The translations under genes were made by a program, and so were the position numbers. From positions 1 to 62,124 of the forward strand of contig JANQEL010000108.1 in NCBI GenBank assembly GCA_028278345.1: 62,124 nucleotides of DNA. The letters run 5' to 3'. Positions within the stretch are counted from its first letter, which is position 1. Every line of letters starts with the position of its first letter. A model generated the notes under the pieces. It ran no database searches. It saw only the letters and a program-made list of their open reading frames with translations, and was not told the origin of the DNA. Shown in pieces: positions 42,554 through 51,459 of the stretch. This DNA is from Myxococcota bacterium. Lineage in GTDB: Bacteria > Myxococcota_A > UBA9160 > UBA4427.

Positions 42554-43792
42554 TCAACTGGATTCAGATCCAGTTGCCTCTTCCGACTGACTGAGCCGCA
42601 GCGGTACCAGCAGCGCAGCCGAAACGAACAACGCGCCTACGAAGCACTGCATGGCCAGGCTGTAGCTTTGGGTCTCGTCGAAGCTCAGGCCAGCGATCAT
42701 GGGGGCCGGCGCGGCGAAGACGGTGATGATCGGCATCATGAGGCCCATGGCGAGGCCGAAGCTTGTTACGCCGAAGGCTTCGCCGATCATGCCGCTCCAT
42801 ACCGGCAACATCCCACCGGCTGCGAGGCCCATCAATACGGTGGCGGCGAGCATGCCGGTGTAGCTCGGCTCGAGGGATAGGATTCCGATCCCGAGGGCCG
42901 TGAGCGCGATCGCCACCCACAAGCCGACGCGCATTCCCACGCGGTCTGCGGCCCAACCGAACACCAGCTTGCCGATGAAGCCCATGACCGCGATCACGCT
43001 GATCAGCCGGGTGGCTTCCGCGGCATCGACACCCAGTTCCGTCGCGTACTTGTGGAGGTTCGCGAGGGTTCCCGTGTAGGCCATGAAGAGCAGGCCGAGA
43101 CAGCAGCCGATCAACCAGTAGGCGGGGCTGCGGAAGACTTCACGGGCGCTCCAGACCCGGTCGCCCGTCGCTGCGTCAGCCGAGCCTGGAGGCTCGTCGG
43201 CGCCATCGGGATGCAACCCCTTATCACTCGGGTGGTCGCGCAGGCCGAAGACCACGAGGGGTACGACGAGTACCAGCACGCAGCCTGCGAGCACCCGCAA
43301 ACTCCCTCTCCATCCCACATGTGAGATCAGGCCGTTGAGCAGGAGTGGGATGAGGAGACCGCCAACCGATGTCCCCGTTGCCGCGATGCCGAGAGCACGC
43401 CCGCGTGTCTGGTCGAACCAGCGTGAGACGAGGGTCGACCCGGTGATCGGCCCGAGCAACACGTTGGCGCCGTTCAACACGATGGCCACTGCGGCAACGA
43501 AGGCGTAGACCCCCGGCGCGTAGGACATGAGGATCAAGGCCACGACCAACAGCACCGCTCCGATCGAGGCCATACCGCGTGCCGACCAACGATCGACGAT
43601 GGGTCCGAGTAGCGGAGCCAGCACGGCACCGAGAATGCCACCCGCACTCAGGCCCATCTGGACTTCGGCGACCGTCGCGCCGAATTCCCGCTGGACCGGG
43701 TCGACGAGCAGCGGAAACCCGTAGGTCCAGAACCCGATCATGAACCCCTGTGCGGCGAAGACCGCGGCGACGATTACCCATCCGTAGAACAT
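42554..43792 (-). CDS. MFS transporter, monocarboxylate/oxalate-formate-antiporter-like
   Basis: A 412-residue, 12-helix transporter. FYGWVIVAAVFAAQGFMIGF is the first helix and is diagnostic for the OFA/MCT branch; RSPAYWLIGCCLGLLF begins the second six-helix half. ATG 43792 is chosen because it starts at that helix, eight bases after the epimerase stop; an in-frame extension upstream adds 27 polar residues. It probably carries a carboxylate into the cell for the downstream CoA ligase. Confidence 0.9.
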   Translation of the reverse strand: MFYGWVIVAAVFAAQGFMIGFWTYGFPLLVDPVQREFGATVAEVQMGLSAGGILGAVLAPLLGPIVDRWSARGMASIGAVLLVVALILMSYAPGVYAFVAAVAIVLNGANVLLGPITGSTLVSRWFDQTRGRALGIAATGTSVGGLLIPLLLNGLISHVGWRGSLRVLAGCVLVLVVPLVVFGLRDHPSDKGLHPDGADEPPGSADAATGDRVWSAREVFRSPAYWLIGCCLGLLFMAYTGTLANLHKYATELGVDAAEATRLISVIAVMGFIGKLVFGWAADRVGMRVGLWVAIALTALGIGILSLEPSYTGMLAATVLMGLAAGGMLPVWSGMIGEAFGVTSFGLAMGLMMPIITVFAAPAPMIAGLSFDETQSYSLAMQCFVGALFVSAALLVPLRLSQSEEATGSESS

Positions 43793-43800
43793 GGTGCGGA

Positions 43801-44730
43801 TTAGCCGATGATCGCGTCGGGGTGACGTTTCGCGAGCGAGGATCGAACCCCGTCCTTCCACGAAACACGACACGGGCCGGCGAGTACCTTGCGTTTCGTG
43901 TTGTCGAGGGCCTTCATGCCCCAGGATGCGTCGGGCGCCGTTTCGATCTTCATCGAGAGGCCCGTCAACTCTTCGACGTAGGCGATGATCTCTTCGACGG
44001 TGACGACCTCGTCACCGCCGAGATTGACGACGGGCGCGGGCACCTCCGCTTTCAAGATGAGGTTCTGCACCTGCTCCGCGATGTCGTCCTCGTGGATCGG
44101 CGTGCAGTAGCTGTCGCCACTCTCGGCGCGCGTGTACGCCATGCCGTGCTTCATGAACTCGTAGACCACCATGGGTACGCCACCATGGCCATGCGCTCCA
44201 TATGCGACGTCGAGTCGTGTGATGATCGTGGGGATGCCCAGCGCACGAGCCTGGAAGCGCACGACTGCTTCGGTCGCGAGTTTGCTCATGGCGTAGTGGG
44301 GTGCGTAGACCGAGTACCCACCGATCTCATGATCCTCCGAGACGAGCTCGGGCGAACTGGCCGGTACGCGATAGACCCCGGACGACGACATGTGGAGGAA
44401 GCCGCGCACGTCCCGGTAGCGGTGCATCAAGAAGCCTGTGCCCTCGGCGTTCTGCGAAATCCCCTGGTCGGTGGTCTTGGGATTCTGGTTGACGCCGCAG
44501 TGAAAGACGTAGTCGACGTCGGGAAGGCTCGAGAGATCTTCGTCACCGAGCGAGAAGGGGGCGGCCTTGATCCCGGCCGCTTCGAGTTCGGCCCTGGCAT
44601 TCGGATCGGAGAAGCGGGCCGCAGCCCAGACCTCGTTCTTCTCGTTGAGCTGTTCGGCAAGGGGTCGGGCGACCTGGCCAGTCGCGCCGGTCACGAGGAT
44701 GCGTTGGCCTTCGAGCATGGGGAGCTCCAA
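43801..44730 (-). CDS. NAD(P)-dependent epimerase/dehydratase (extended SDR)
   Basis: A 309-residue extended SDR. ILVTGATGQVARPLAEQL is the cofactor motif, the SSSGVYR segment supplies Ser, and YAPHYAMSKLATEA contains the YxxxK dyad. The C-terminal domain (GDEVVTVEEIIAYVEELTG) is that of sugar epimerases, but relatives in catabolic operons act on hydroxysteroids or cinnamoyl-type substrates. It heads a four-gene operon. ATG 44730 lies 50 bases from the decayed SDR relic upstream. Confidence 0.9.
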   Translation of the reverse strand: MELPMLEGQRILVTGATGQVARPLAEQLNEKNEVWAAARFSDPNARAELEAAGIKAAPFSLGDEDLSSLPDVDYVFHCGVNQNPKTTDQGISQNAEGTGFLMHRYRDVRGFLHMSSSGVYRVPASSPELVSEDHEIGGYSVYAPHYAMSKLATEAVVRFQARALGIPTIITRLDVAYGAHGHGGVPMVVYEFMKHGMAYTRAESGDSYCTPIHEDDIAEQVQNLILKAEVPAPVVNLGGDEVVTVEEIIAYVEELTGLSMKIETAPDASWGMKALDNTKRKVLAGPCRVSWKDGVRSSLAKRHPDAIIG

Positions 44731-44897
44731 TCGCGGTGGATGGGTTCGGGTGACTCTCTCGAAACGCGAGAAAGTGAAACTACTTCGCCGCGAAACCCCC
44801 GTCGACGTACCCGGGCTCGCCTTCGATGAAGCGAGCTGCCGCCTAGCAGGTTCTGGCTACGCTGTTCGCACTTTCCAGCTTTCATTCCAGAGGCACC
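44731..44897. promoter_or_regulatory. divergent intergenic region carrying a gene relic
   Basis: This 167-base gap separates the epimerase and DUF35 genes. It contains the SDR relic at 44780-44842, a short inverted repeat TCTCTCG-AAACG-CGAGAAA near 44756-44774, and otherwise no clear promoter elements. Confidence 0.4.
44780..44842 (-). pseudogene. relic of an SDR gene 3' end
   Basis: On the - strand the 20 codons before TAG (44780-44782) read AAARFIEGEPGYVDGGFAAK, the normal C-terminus of an SDR (the YVDGG strand and AAK tail). A TAG at 44843-44845 closes the frame immediately upstream, and no Rossmann or YxxxK segment remains. It is therefore the leftover of a deleted SDR gene, now within the promoter region of the epimerase operon. 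Confidence 0.8.
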
Positions 44898-45344
44898 ATG
44901 AGCGAATCCGTTTCCGATGCCGAGCTGGTCGAGCGCTTCCCGTGGGTGCAGATCTCCCACGATTCGAAGCACCACTTTCGTGGCTGGCTCGACAAGCAGC
45001 TCCTGATCAACCGCTGCGGGGACTGCGGCGTCTTCCACCACCCGCCCAAGCCGGTCTGTCCGGATTGTTGGTCGGAGAACCTGGTGCCGACCGAGGTCGA
45101 GGGTACGGGCACGGTGCATCTTGCGATGCACCTCCACCAGGGCGCGCCAGCGCCGGGGGTCGACTACGCGAAGGGACCGCATCCCGTCGTCGCGGTCGAT
45201 CTCGATGGAACGAACGGTGTGCGCTTCAGCAGCACGGTCGTCGATCTGCCCGTGGAAGAGGTCGTGATCGGCTTGCCCGTCGAGCTCGATTGGGTCGAGC
45301 GCTATGGCCATCCCTTCCCGGTCTTCCGGAAGCGGGAGGGCTGA
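44898..45344 (+). CDS. DUF35 / Zn-ribbon OB-fold protein (thiolase-like partner)
   Basis: A 148-residue rubredoxin-like zinc ribbon plus OB fold. INRCGDCGVFHHPPKPVCPD, then CW, carries the CxxC...CxxC zinc ligands near residues 37-56, and the OB domain follows (GTVHLAMHLHQGAPAPG). DUF35 proteins bind acyl-CoA and partner thiolase-fold enzymes, as ChsH2 does with Ltp2 in steroid side-chain retro-aldol cleavage. The thiolase-like gene starts three bases after its stop, so the two almost certainly form a complex. Confidence 0.9.
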   Translation: MSESVSDAELVERFPWVQISHDSKHHFRGWLDKQLLINRCGDCGVFHHPPKPVCPDCWSENLVPTEVEGTGTVHLAMHLHQGAPAPGVDYAKGPHPVVAVDLDGTNGVRFSSTVVDLPVEEVVIGLPVELDWVERYGHPFPVFRKREG

Positions 45345-45347
45345 ACG

Positions 45348-46556
45348 ATGGCACTTTCTACCGGCCGCAGGCGCCGCAATCCGATGCGAGACGAGATCGC
45401 GATCGTTGGTCTGGGCTCGACCGAGTTCAGCCGTGACGCCGGCGGCATCTCTCCGGCGAAGCTCGGCGCCCAGGCGTGCATTGCTGCGATTCGCGACGCC
45501 GGGATCGACAAGAGCGAAATCGACGGTGTGGTCGGTGCCCTCGAGCCGGGCGCGCCTCGGGCCAACCAGATGTCCGCGATCCTCGGCCTCACCGATATCA
45601 CGCACCACTCGAGCCCGATGCCCGTTGCGATCTTCGGACTCGTCGACGCGATGACGGCGATCTTCTCGGGTCAGTGCGACACGGTCCTTCTCTACTACGC
45701 GTTCACGCGAGCGCCGTGGAACTCGCGCTCCGCTGCAAAGGATCCTTTTCGCAACTATCTCATGGGGATGATGAGCGGCGGACTCAAAGCGCCGCCGATG
45801 CCCGAATCGATCGACCCGTCGGCGGCCTACACCGCCTGGGCCGCGCGCTACATCCACGACTACGACGTCCCGCGCGAGACCTTCGGTCGCGTGGCGATCA
45901 ACATGCGCTCGAACGCCGCTCGCAATCCGAAGGCCGCCATGAAGACGCCGCTGACGATGGAGCAGTATCTCGAAGCGCGAATGATCCGCCATCCGCTCTG
46001 CATGCTCGACATGGATATCCCGGTCGACGGTGCAGATGCGTTCGTCCTGACGACGACCGAGAAGGCGAAGAAGCTCACGAAGAACCCGGTCGTCGTCCAC
46101 GCCGCCACTGCCGGCATGGTGGGCAAGAACGACGAGGACCAGCTGCCGTCCCTGGATCGACACGGCCAGCATGTCGTCGTCGAGGCGCTCAAGGAGCGCA
46201 GTGACGTTTGGATCGACGACATCGACGTCTTCTTCCCCTACGACGGGTTCAGCATCATCACCCTCGGCTGGATCGAGAACATGAGCTTCGCGAAGCCCGG
46301 CCAGGCCGGCCAGTGGATGCAGGAGCACTGGGACGACAAGCTCGGCTGCGTGATGATCGACGGTCGCGTGCCGCTGAATCCGCACGGCGGCTCGCTGTCC
46401 GAAGGGGCTTCACGCGGAACCGGCCATCTCCGGGAAGCCGTGACCCAGCTGCGGGGCGAAGCCGGCGAGCGGCAGGTACACGATGCAAAGACGGCACTGA
46501 TCGGTTGCGGCGGCTTCTTCTTCAATTCCCAGGGCGCGGTCTTGAAGCGGCTTTAG
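45348..46556 (+). CDS. thiolase-fold protein lacking thiolase catalytic residues (Ltp2-like aldolase candidate)
   Basis: A 402-residue thiolase-superfamily protein (IAIVGLGSTEFSRDAGG start, LRGEAGERQ late helix). The Cys nucleophile region reads THHSSPMPVAIFGLVDA with no Cys, the usual HxxF is YDGFS, and GHPxGxTG is EGASRGTG. All classical Claisen residues are thus absent, whereas the Tyr in YDxF matches DUF35-associated thiolase-like proteins and Ltp2-type aldolases. With the adjacent DUF35 protein it most likely performs a retro-aldol cleavage of a beta-hydroxyacyl-CoA. GGAGGG lies before ATG 45348; ATG 45384 is an alternative start. Confidence 0.88.
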   Translation: MALSTGRRRRNPMRDEIAIVGLGSTEFSRDAGGISPAKLGAQACIAAIRDAGIDKSEIDGVVGALEPGAPRANQMSAILGLTDITHHSSPMPVAIFGLVDAMTAIFSGQCDTVLLYYAFTRAPWNSRSAAKDPFRNYLMGMMSGGLKAPPMPESIDPSAAYTAWAARYIHDYDVPRETFGRVAINMRSNAARNPKAAMKTPLTMEQYLEARMIRHPLCMLDMDIPVDGADAFVLTTTEKAKKLTKNPVVVHAATAGMVGKNDEDQLPSLDRHGQHVVVEALKERSDVWIDDIDVFFPYDGFSIITLGWIENMSFAKPGQAGQWMQEHWDDKLGCVMIDGRVPLNPHGGSLSEGASRGTGHLREAVTQLRGEAGERQVHDAKTALIGCGGFFFNSQGAVLKRL

Positions 46557-46598
46557 ATATGATGGCGGTGAAACCTTGGGACTGAGGAGGCAACCCTG

Positions 46599-47027
46599 AT
46601 GTACGTGCAACCGGTCAGATTCAACCTGGCGATCATGCTCATGATGACCCTTGGATGTCTGGTGGCGTTGCCCATCGGCGCGGACGGAGATGGGGGCGGG
46701 CACGGAAAGCACGAGTTGCCCGCGTGGACGAAGACGCTGACCGACGAACAGAAGAAGACGATCGAGCACCAGCATCACGAACTCGACGATGCCCAGGCGC
46801 CCTGGAAGAAGAAGGAAGCCGAGGCCCTCGCCGAACTCAACGCAATGACGATTCGCGAAGATGCCGACGTGACAGAGATCCGCGCCAAGATCACCGAGCT
46901 GATGGAAGCCAAGACGCAGATCATGCGGCTTCGCTACGAACACCTCGTCGAAATGCGCCGCGTGCTCACCAAGGAGCAGCGAGTCGGCTACGACAAAGGC
47001 GTGCTCAAGAGATCGGCGGTGCGGTAG
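46599..47027 (+). CDS. Spy/LTXXQ-like periplasmic protein
   Basis: A 142-residue protein with a signal peptide (LAIMLMMTLGCLVALPIGA, cleavage near residue 28) and a mature part made of two charged helices: KTLTDEQKKTIEHQHHELDD, containing an LTxxQ-type motif, and LVEMRRVLTKEQRVGYDKGV, containing another. This resembles Spy/CpxP periplasmic stress chaperones or metal-binding CnrR-like sensors, with many His/Asp/Glu residues. AGGAGG precedes the ATG. Its link to the DUF35 pair upstream (42-base gap) is unclear. Confidence 0.75.
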   Translation: MYVQPVRFNLAIMLMMTLGCLVALPIGADGDGGGHGKHELPAWTKTLTDEQKKTIEHQHHELDDAQAPWKKKEAEALAELNAMTIREDADVTEIRAKITELMEAKTQIMRLRYEHLVEMRRVLTKEQRVGYDKGVLKRSAVR

Positions 47028-47036
47028 CTCGCGAGA

Positions 47037-49565
47037 TCAGCCCGCTTCGACCTCGGCCGAGGCGCGCGTTGGGAAGGGGCGAAAGCGCTCGAGCAGCAGG
47101 GGCAGGACGAGGAGATCCGCGGCCAGCGCCGCGACCATCGCCAATGCCGTCAGGATCCCGAAGTAGATGGTCGGGATGAAGTCCGAGAGGACGAAGATCG
47201 AGAACCCGATCGTGACGCACGAGCTCGTGTAGTACATCGCCCTGCCGATGCTGGCATGGGAGCGTCGGACGGCGGCTGCGTAGTCGCCGTCCACCTCGAG
47301 TTCGAGGCGAAAGCGATGGAGGTAGTGGATCGTGTCGTCGACGGCGATCCCCACCGTGATCGCCGCGATCGTGATCGTCATGATGTCGAGGGGGATTCCG
47401 AGTAGCCCCATGATCCCGAGCACCAGCACTGCCGCGATGATGTTCGGAACGATCGCGACGGAAGCGACCCGAAGCGATCGAAACAGCAGCCCGAAGGTCA
47501 GCGCGATCACGGCCATCACTGCACCGAGGGTCAGGATCTGGGATCGGAACAGGCTCTGGAGCATGTTGTTGTAGAGAACCATCATGCCGCTGAGGTGTAC
47601 GTCTTCGTCGTTGTATCCCAGTTCGCCCACGAGGTGTGCGCGGATATCCTCGAGCATCTGGTTGCGATCCAGGGTCGGATCCGAATCCTCGATGCGAGCG
47701 GCCAGCCGGAGCTGGTGCCCATCTTCGGAGAGATAGGGTGAGATCATCGAGGCCTTGAGGTCGGCCGGGATCTTCTTGTAGAGCACGGCGAGGTCGAAGT
47801 CGTCGAACTGCTCCCCGTCATTCAGTTGCTCGAGGACGGTGAGCGTGGTGGCCAACGATATGACCTTGCCGCTGGCGTCGATCGAATCGAGGTACGCGTG
47901 GAGTGTCTCGATCTGCTCGAAGCGGAAGCTATTGAACCAGTAGCTCGTGCCGGTGAACCCGGGATCGCCTCCGATGTCGTAGTCGAGATCCCATTCTTCG
48001 TCTCCCTCCTCCGGCTCGAGGTCGGCCAGCCATTCGGCGGGAGCATCGACGATGAGGTCGAGGGGCGTCGTTCCGCCGAGCTTCTGGTCGGCCAACAGCA
48101 TCCCCTGATAGATCTCGGTGGATTGCTTGAAGTAGTTGATGAAGCTGTTCTCGACGCTGAGGGTGCTCACCCCCCAACTGCAGACGCCCATGACGACGAG
48201 GGTTGAGAGCAACACGGCCGCGCCGTGGTCGTAGATCACCCGCGCACAGAAGCCCGTGATGATCCCGGTGAGGCGCGGTTCAGACGGCTTCGGTGGAAGC
48301 GAGAGCAGCATCAGGCATGCCGGGAAGAGCACGAAGTTGAGCACGAAGCCGATCGTGAGCCCCAGGACCATGATCCAACCGAAGTCGATCACCGGACGGA
48401 TCCCGCTCACCACGAGCGAACCGAAGGCGACGATGGTGGTCAGCACGGTGTAGAGGCAGGGAAGCGCCTTGGCGCGAATCGTCTGGCGAACCAGGAAGAT
48501 CTGCTCGGCGTCCGGGTGGGTCGACTGCAGTTCGCGGTAGCGCACGATCAGGTGGACGCTGAGCGACAGGGTGAAGATCAACACCAGCGGCAGAAAGTTC
48601 GAAGAGACGACCGTCACCAGCCAGCCCGCTGCGGAGATGAAGCCGATCGTCACGATGCTCGCCGCGAGCGCCGTCACGAGCGGCAGCACGACCCATCGCG
48701 CTTGCCGGAAGATGACCGCGAGCAGGAGGGTGACGATCCCGACGACGGCGAGGCCGAAGACGCGAAGGTCGTGACGCACGTACGAGATCATGTCCGAAAT
48801 GATCATCGGCCCGCCGGCGAGATGGATCTCGGCGTGATCCTCGTAGCGTTCGATCACATTCCGGATATGGGCGATGTCTTCGTCGAGGAGCGTCCCGAGG
48901 CTTCGGGTGTGAGCGCGAAACGCTTCGGAAAGGCGCGCGAGCTCGCGCTCTTCCTCCCGGGTGAGATCTCCGTCGAGTTGTTTCGCGCGAAGTTGGTTGC
49001 GCGCTTCCCGCAGGCTCGTATAGAGGGCATCGCGCTCGAAGGAGATCTGCAGCGCGGTGGTGTTCTTGTCCTTGCCGACCAGCAGGTCCTTGTAGAGGAT
49101 GCTCTCGCGCAACTCCCTGGCCGCAAGGGTGATGTCCGTATCCGCGTCGAAAAGCGTCCGGAGCCCTTCTTGAACCTCTGTGAGGGTGACGGGCGGACTG
49201 CGAAGGAGCGGGACGTCCAGGATGCTGAGCACCGACTCGACGCGCTCCATGTCGACCAGCTCGCCCTTGAGGGCGGCGATCCTGGAAAGAGAGGGCCGTG
49301 AGAAGAGATCGCCGTCCGGGGTGTAGGTAACGATCAATACGTCATCGGATCCGTAGCGCGCCTGGATGGACTCGTAGTAGCGCATGGCCTCGTCTCCCTC
49401 GAGGAGAAGAGACTCTTGAGAGACGTCCAGCTGGAAGTCCTGTGCATGCCAGGCGAAACCCACTGTCGCGATCAACGTCAGCGCGAGCGTGACGAGCGGA
49501 TGTCCCAGGACGAGCCGCTCGTATGCATTGCTGGGTGGCCCGGCCACGACAGTCCCCCCACACAC
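47037..49565 (-). CDS. RND-superfamily exporter (MMPL/HpnN-like)
   Basis: An 842-residue inner-membrane transporter built as two repeats, each one helix, a large periplasmic loop and five helices. The second block of helices includes TITIAAITVGIAVDDTIHYL, with the conserved Asp pair used in proton relay, and the first ends near LVLIFTLSLSVHLIVRYREL. The family exports hydrophobic lipids such as hopanoids or mycobacterial lipids. The start is GTG 49565, four bases after the phosphotransferase stop. It lacks a nearby membrane-fusion or outer-membrane partner. Confidence 0.9.
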   Translation of the reverse strand: MCGGTVVAGPPSNAYERLVLGHPLVTLALTLIATVGFAWHAQDFQLDVSQESLLLEGDEAMRYYESIQARYGSDDVLIVTYTPDGDLFSRPSLSRIAALKGELVDMERVESVLSILDVPLLRSPPVTLTEVQEGLRTLFDADTDITLAARELRESILYKDLLVGKDKNTTALQISFERDALYTSLREARNQLRAKQLDGDLTREEERELARLSEAFRAHTRSLGTLLDEDIAHIRNVIERYEDHAEIHLAGGPMIISDMISYVRHDLRVFGLAVVGIVTLLLAVIFRQARWVVLPLVTALAASIVTIGFISAAGWLVTVVSSNFLPLVLIFTLSLSVHLIVRYRELQSTHPDAEQIFLVRQTIRAKALPCLYTVLTTIVAFGSLVVSGIRPVIDFGWIMVLGLTIGFVLNFVLFPACLMLLSLPPKPSEPRLTGIITGFCARVIYDHGAAVLLSTLVVMGVCSWGVSTLSVENSFINYFKQSTEIYQGMLLADQKLGGTTPLDLIVDAPAEWLADLEPEEGDEEWDLDYDIGGDPGFTGTSYWFNSFRFEQIETLHAYLDSIDASGKVISLATTLTVLEQLNDGEQFDDFDLAVLYKKIPADLKASMISPYLSEDGHQLRLAARIEDSDPTLDRNQMLEDIRAHLVGELGYNDEDVHLSGMMVLYNNMLQSLFRSQILTLGAVMAVIALTFGLLFRSLRVASVAIVPNIIAAVLVLGIMGLLGIPLDIMTITIAAITVGIAVDDTIHYLHRFRLELEVDGDYAAAVRRSHASIGRAMYYTSSCVTIGFSIFVLSDFIPTIYFGILTALAMVAALAADLLVLPLLLERFRPFPTRASAEVEAG

Positions 49566-49569
49566 CCAA

Positions 49570-50949
49570 CTAGGCGATCGGCTGGCGCACCGCCCCTTCG
49601 CCCGCGCCGAGCGCTCCGGCCATCAATCGTTCTTCGCGAACCGCGTGGCGGTAGAAGTATCGGACCAGAGACTCGTCGTCTACATCCCCTCGATGCCGAT
49701 CCACCAGCAACCGTTCGAGCGACTGCTCGCCCTCCCGGATGTCGCTCGGCCGACGGCCCAGGATCTCGCCCATCTCATCCAATTCGTGCGCTTCGAAGCG
49801 GGCCCCGTACCGCTGGATGTTGCGCGCGTAGGTGGCGAGGCGGCGATAGAGATCTGCGCGGTATGCGCCGAACGTGTCGGAGATGAAGCCGGGGATCTCA
49901 TCTCGAAGACCGTACTCGAGGATGTCGAAGATCGGCTCGTGAGCGCTGGCGTCGGGCTCCGCCGGTTCGACGGGTTCGAGTGCGATGCCCATCGCTTCCG
50001 CTAGGGCCTCTGCGACACCCCGCTGATAGCTCAAGTCCTGAGCGAACCACTCTGCATGATCCAGGCTGTGGTGCATGCGCTGAACCACGCCGGCCAGGGC
50101 GAGAGGCGTGATCAGCATGGCCTTCACGTAGTAGTACCGGAGCTTTACGAGATCGACCGGGGTACCCGAGAACTCCGTGTAGTACGCCAACCACTTCTTG
50201 AGATCGGCACCGGGGTTGTACCAATCGCGTGCACGGATCTGGGCGAGATCGAGCATCGGGTCGCCAAGGTGGGCGAACTCCCAGTCGACGATCCCCGTGA
50301 GGCGATCGCCATCGAACATGAACTGCCCGGGCCCGGTGTCGCCCTGAACCAGCACTGCACGAGTCGGAGCGGGTGGGACGTTGTCGTGCAACCACATCCT
50401 CGCGAAGCGAAGCAGAGGCACTGGCGCCCGGGCGCCCAGATCGAACGCGCGCTCCCAATTCGCCAGGTCATTCAGAGCGAATTCATCGGCCGACTTCGGC
50501 GAGCTGAATCCCCTGGCTTCGAAGAGCGACGCATCGAGAGAGTGCACCTTGGCCAGCTCCCCGACGAACGCTCGATCGATGGCGTCGCGTTGCGCGTCGT
50601 CATCGATGGCGGAGTAATCGAACTCGCCCTGCAGGCATTCGAGTAGCAGGCCCTCTGGTTCGGGGCAGAGACCCAATGGCTCCGGAACGGCGACGCCAGC
50701 GCGGTGGAGTTCTTCGAGCACTGCACACTCGGCCGCCAGCGTGAAGGGTCCTCCCCCGCTCATCTCGCGGCGCATTCGGGCATAAGTGCGGACGAATTCG
50801 CCTCCGGGGCGCTCCACATCGACGAAGAACGCGGGCCGCCCCCCGCTGCGCCGGTCCCCCTGCCGCTGGCAGCGGATGACCCGGCCTCCGAGCTTCGACT
50901 GGATCCACGGAAGCAGGCCTTCGTAGCCCGCATCGATCTCGACGCTCAC
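49570..50949 (-). CDS. phosphotransferase (APH/choline kinase-like) family protein
   Basis: A 459-residue protein with an aminoglycoside-phosphotransferase-like kinase domain (about 1-330) and a helical C-terminal extension of about 120 residues. The catalytic loop reads VLVQGDTGPGQF: Asp is retained, but the usual His and Asn (HGDxxxxN) are Gln and Gln. The DWEFAHLGDPMLDL metal loop is intact. Relatives such as ACAD10/FadE36 act on 4-hydroxyacyl-CoA. GTG 50949 overlaps the SnoaL-like stop (GTGA); the frame is open further upstream but antisense-like in composition. Confidence 0.85.
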   Translation of the reverse strand: MSVEIDAGYEGLLPWIQSKLGGRVIRCQRQGDRRSGGRPAFFVDVERPGGEFVRTYARMRREMSGGGPFTLAAECAVLEELHRAGVAVPEPLGLCPEPEGLLLECLQGEFDYSAIDDDAQRDAIDRAFVGELAKVHSLDASLFEARGFSSPKSADEFALNDLANWERAFDLGARAPVPLLRFARMWLHDNVPPAPTRAVLVQGDTGPGQFMFDGDRLTGIVDWEFAHLGDPMLDLAQIRARDWYNPGADLKKWLAYYTEFSGTPVDLVKLRYYYVKAMLITPLALAGVVQRMHHSLDHAEWFAQDLSYQRGVAEALAEAMGIALEPVEPAEPDASAHEPIFDILEYGLRDEIPGFISDTFGAYRADLYRRLATYARNIQRYGARFEAHELDEMGEILGRRPSDIREGEQSLERLLVDRHRGDVDDESLVRYFYRHAVREERLMAGALGAGEGAVRQPIA

Positions 50950-51350
50950 CCGAAGAACTCCGCGGCGTATCGGGTGTCGACATGCTCCCGGAGTTTTCGG
51001 ATGACTCCGTCCTCGATCTCGAATACGAAGAAGTACACGTTCTCGTACGCGCGATCGTTCGTCCCCTTCGCGAGGACCCGGGCTTCGGCGAAGACGGCGT
51101 CCCGGTTGGCGACGACGAGATCGAGTTCCAACCGCTGACTCCCCGGAACGAACGCGTCGCCCGCTGCCGAGAGCATCAGGTCGAAGACGTGCTGGGCTCC
51201 CCGGTGGGTTCCCGCGTGGAGGGCCGCGCCACGCGGCACCGTCCACTCCAACTGCTCACTGCACAGCTCCGAAAGCCGCGCACGATCGCCCCGACCGAGC
51301 GCCTCGAAGAACGCGCGCGCGATCCCCTCGTTCTCCTCGGCTGCGGACAA
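50946..51350 (-). CDS. SnoaL-like/NTF2-fold protein
   Basis: A 134-residue NTF2-like protein. ENEGIARAFFEALGRGDRAR starts the fold and YFFVFEIEDGVIRKLREHVD ends it. The start is placed at TTG 51348-51350 because GAAGGAGG lies seven bases upstream; a longer in-frame start at 51434 has no site and would overlap the promoter of the divergent regulator. It heads the - strand unit SnoaL, phosphotransferase, RND. It may act as an isomerase, hydratase or binding protein. Confidence 0.82.
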   Translation of the reverse strand: MSAAEENEGIARAFFEALGRGDRARLSELCSEQLEWTVPRGAALHAGTHRGAQHVFDLMLSAAGDAFVPGSQRLELDLVVANRDAVFAEARVLAKGTNDRAYENVYFFVFEIEDGVIRKLREHVDTRYAAEFFG

Positions 51351-51459
51351 ACCCCGCCCTCCTTCGACTGGAGCTCTGGTGGCCCCACGATGTAACCCAT
51401 ATTGACAAAAATGCAAATCCAGGTTGCGGACCACGTCGCGACCGGACTACGGTTCTTCC

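Noticed and set aside
49570..51246. 558-residue version of the phosphotransferase
   Set aside because: The extra N-terminal 99 residues are Arg/Pro-rich and overlap the SnoaL-like gene in another frame; GTG 50949 with GTGA coupling is better.
51391..51430. TTGACA at 51402 as a promoter for the tandem MarR gene
   Set aside because: No acceptable -10 box lies 16-18 bases downstream; left unassigned.
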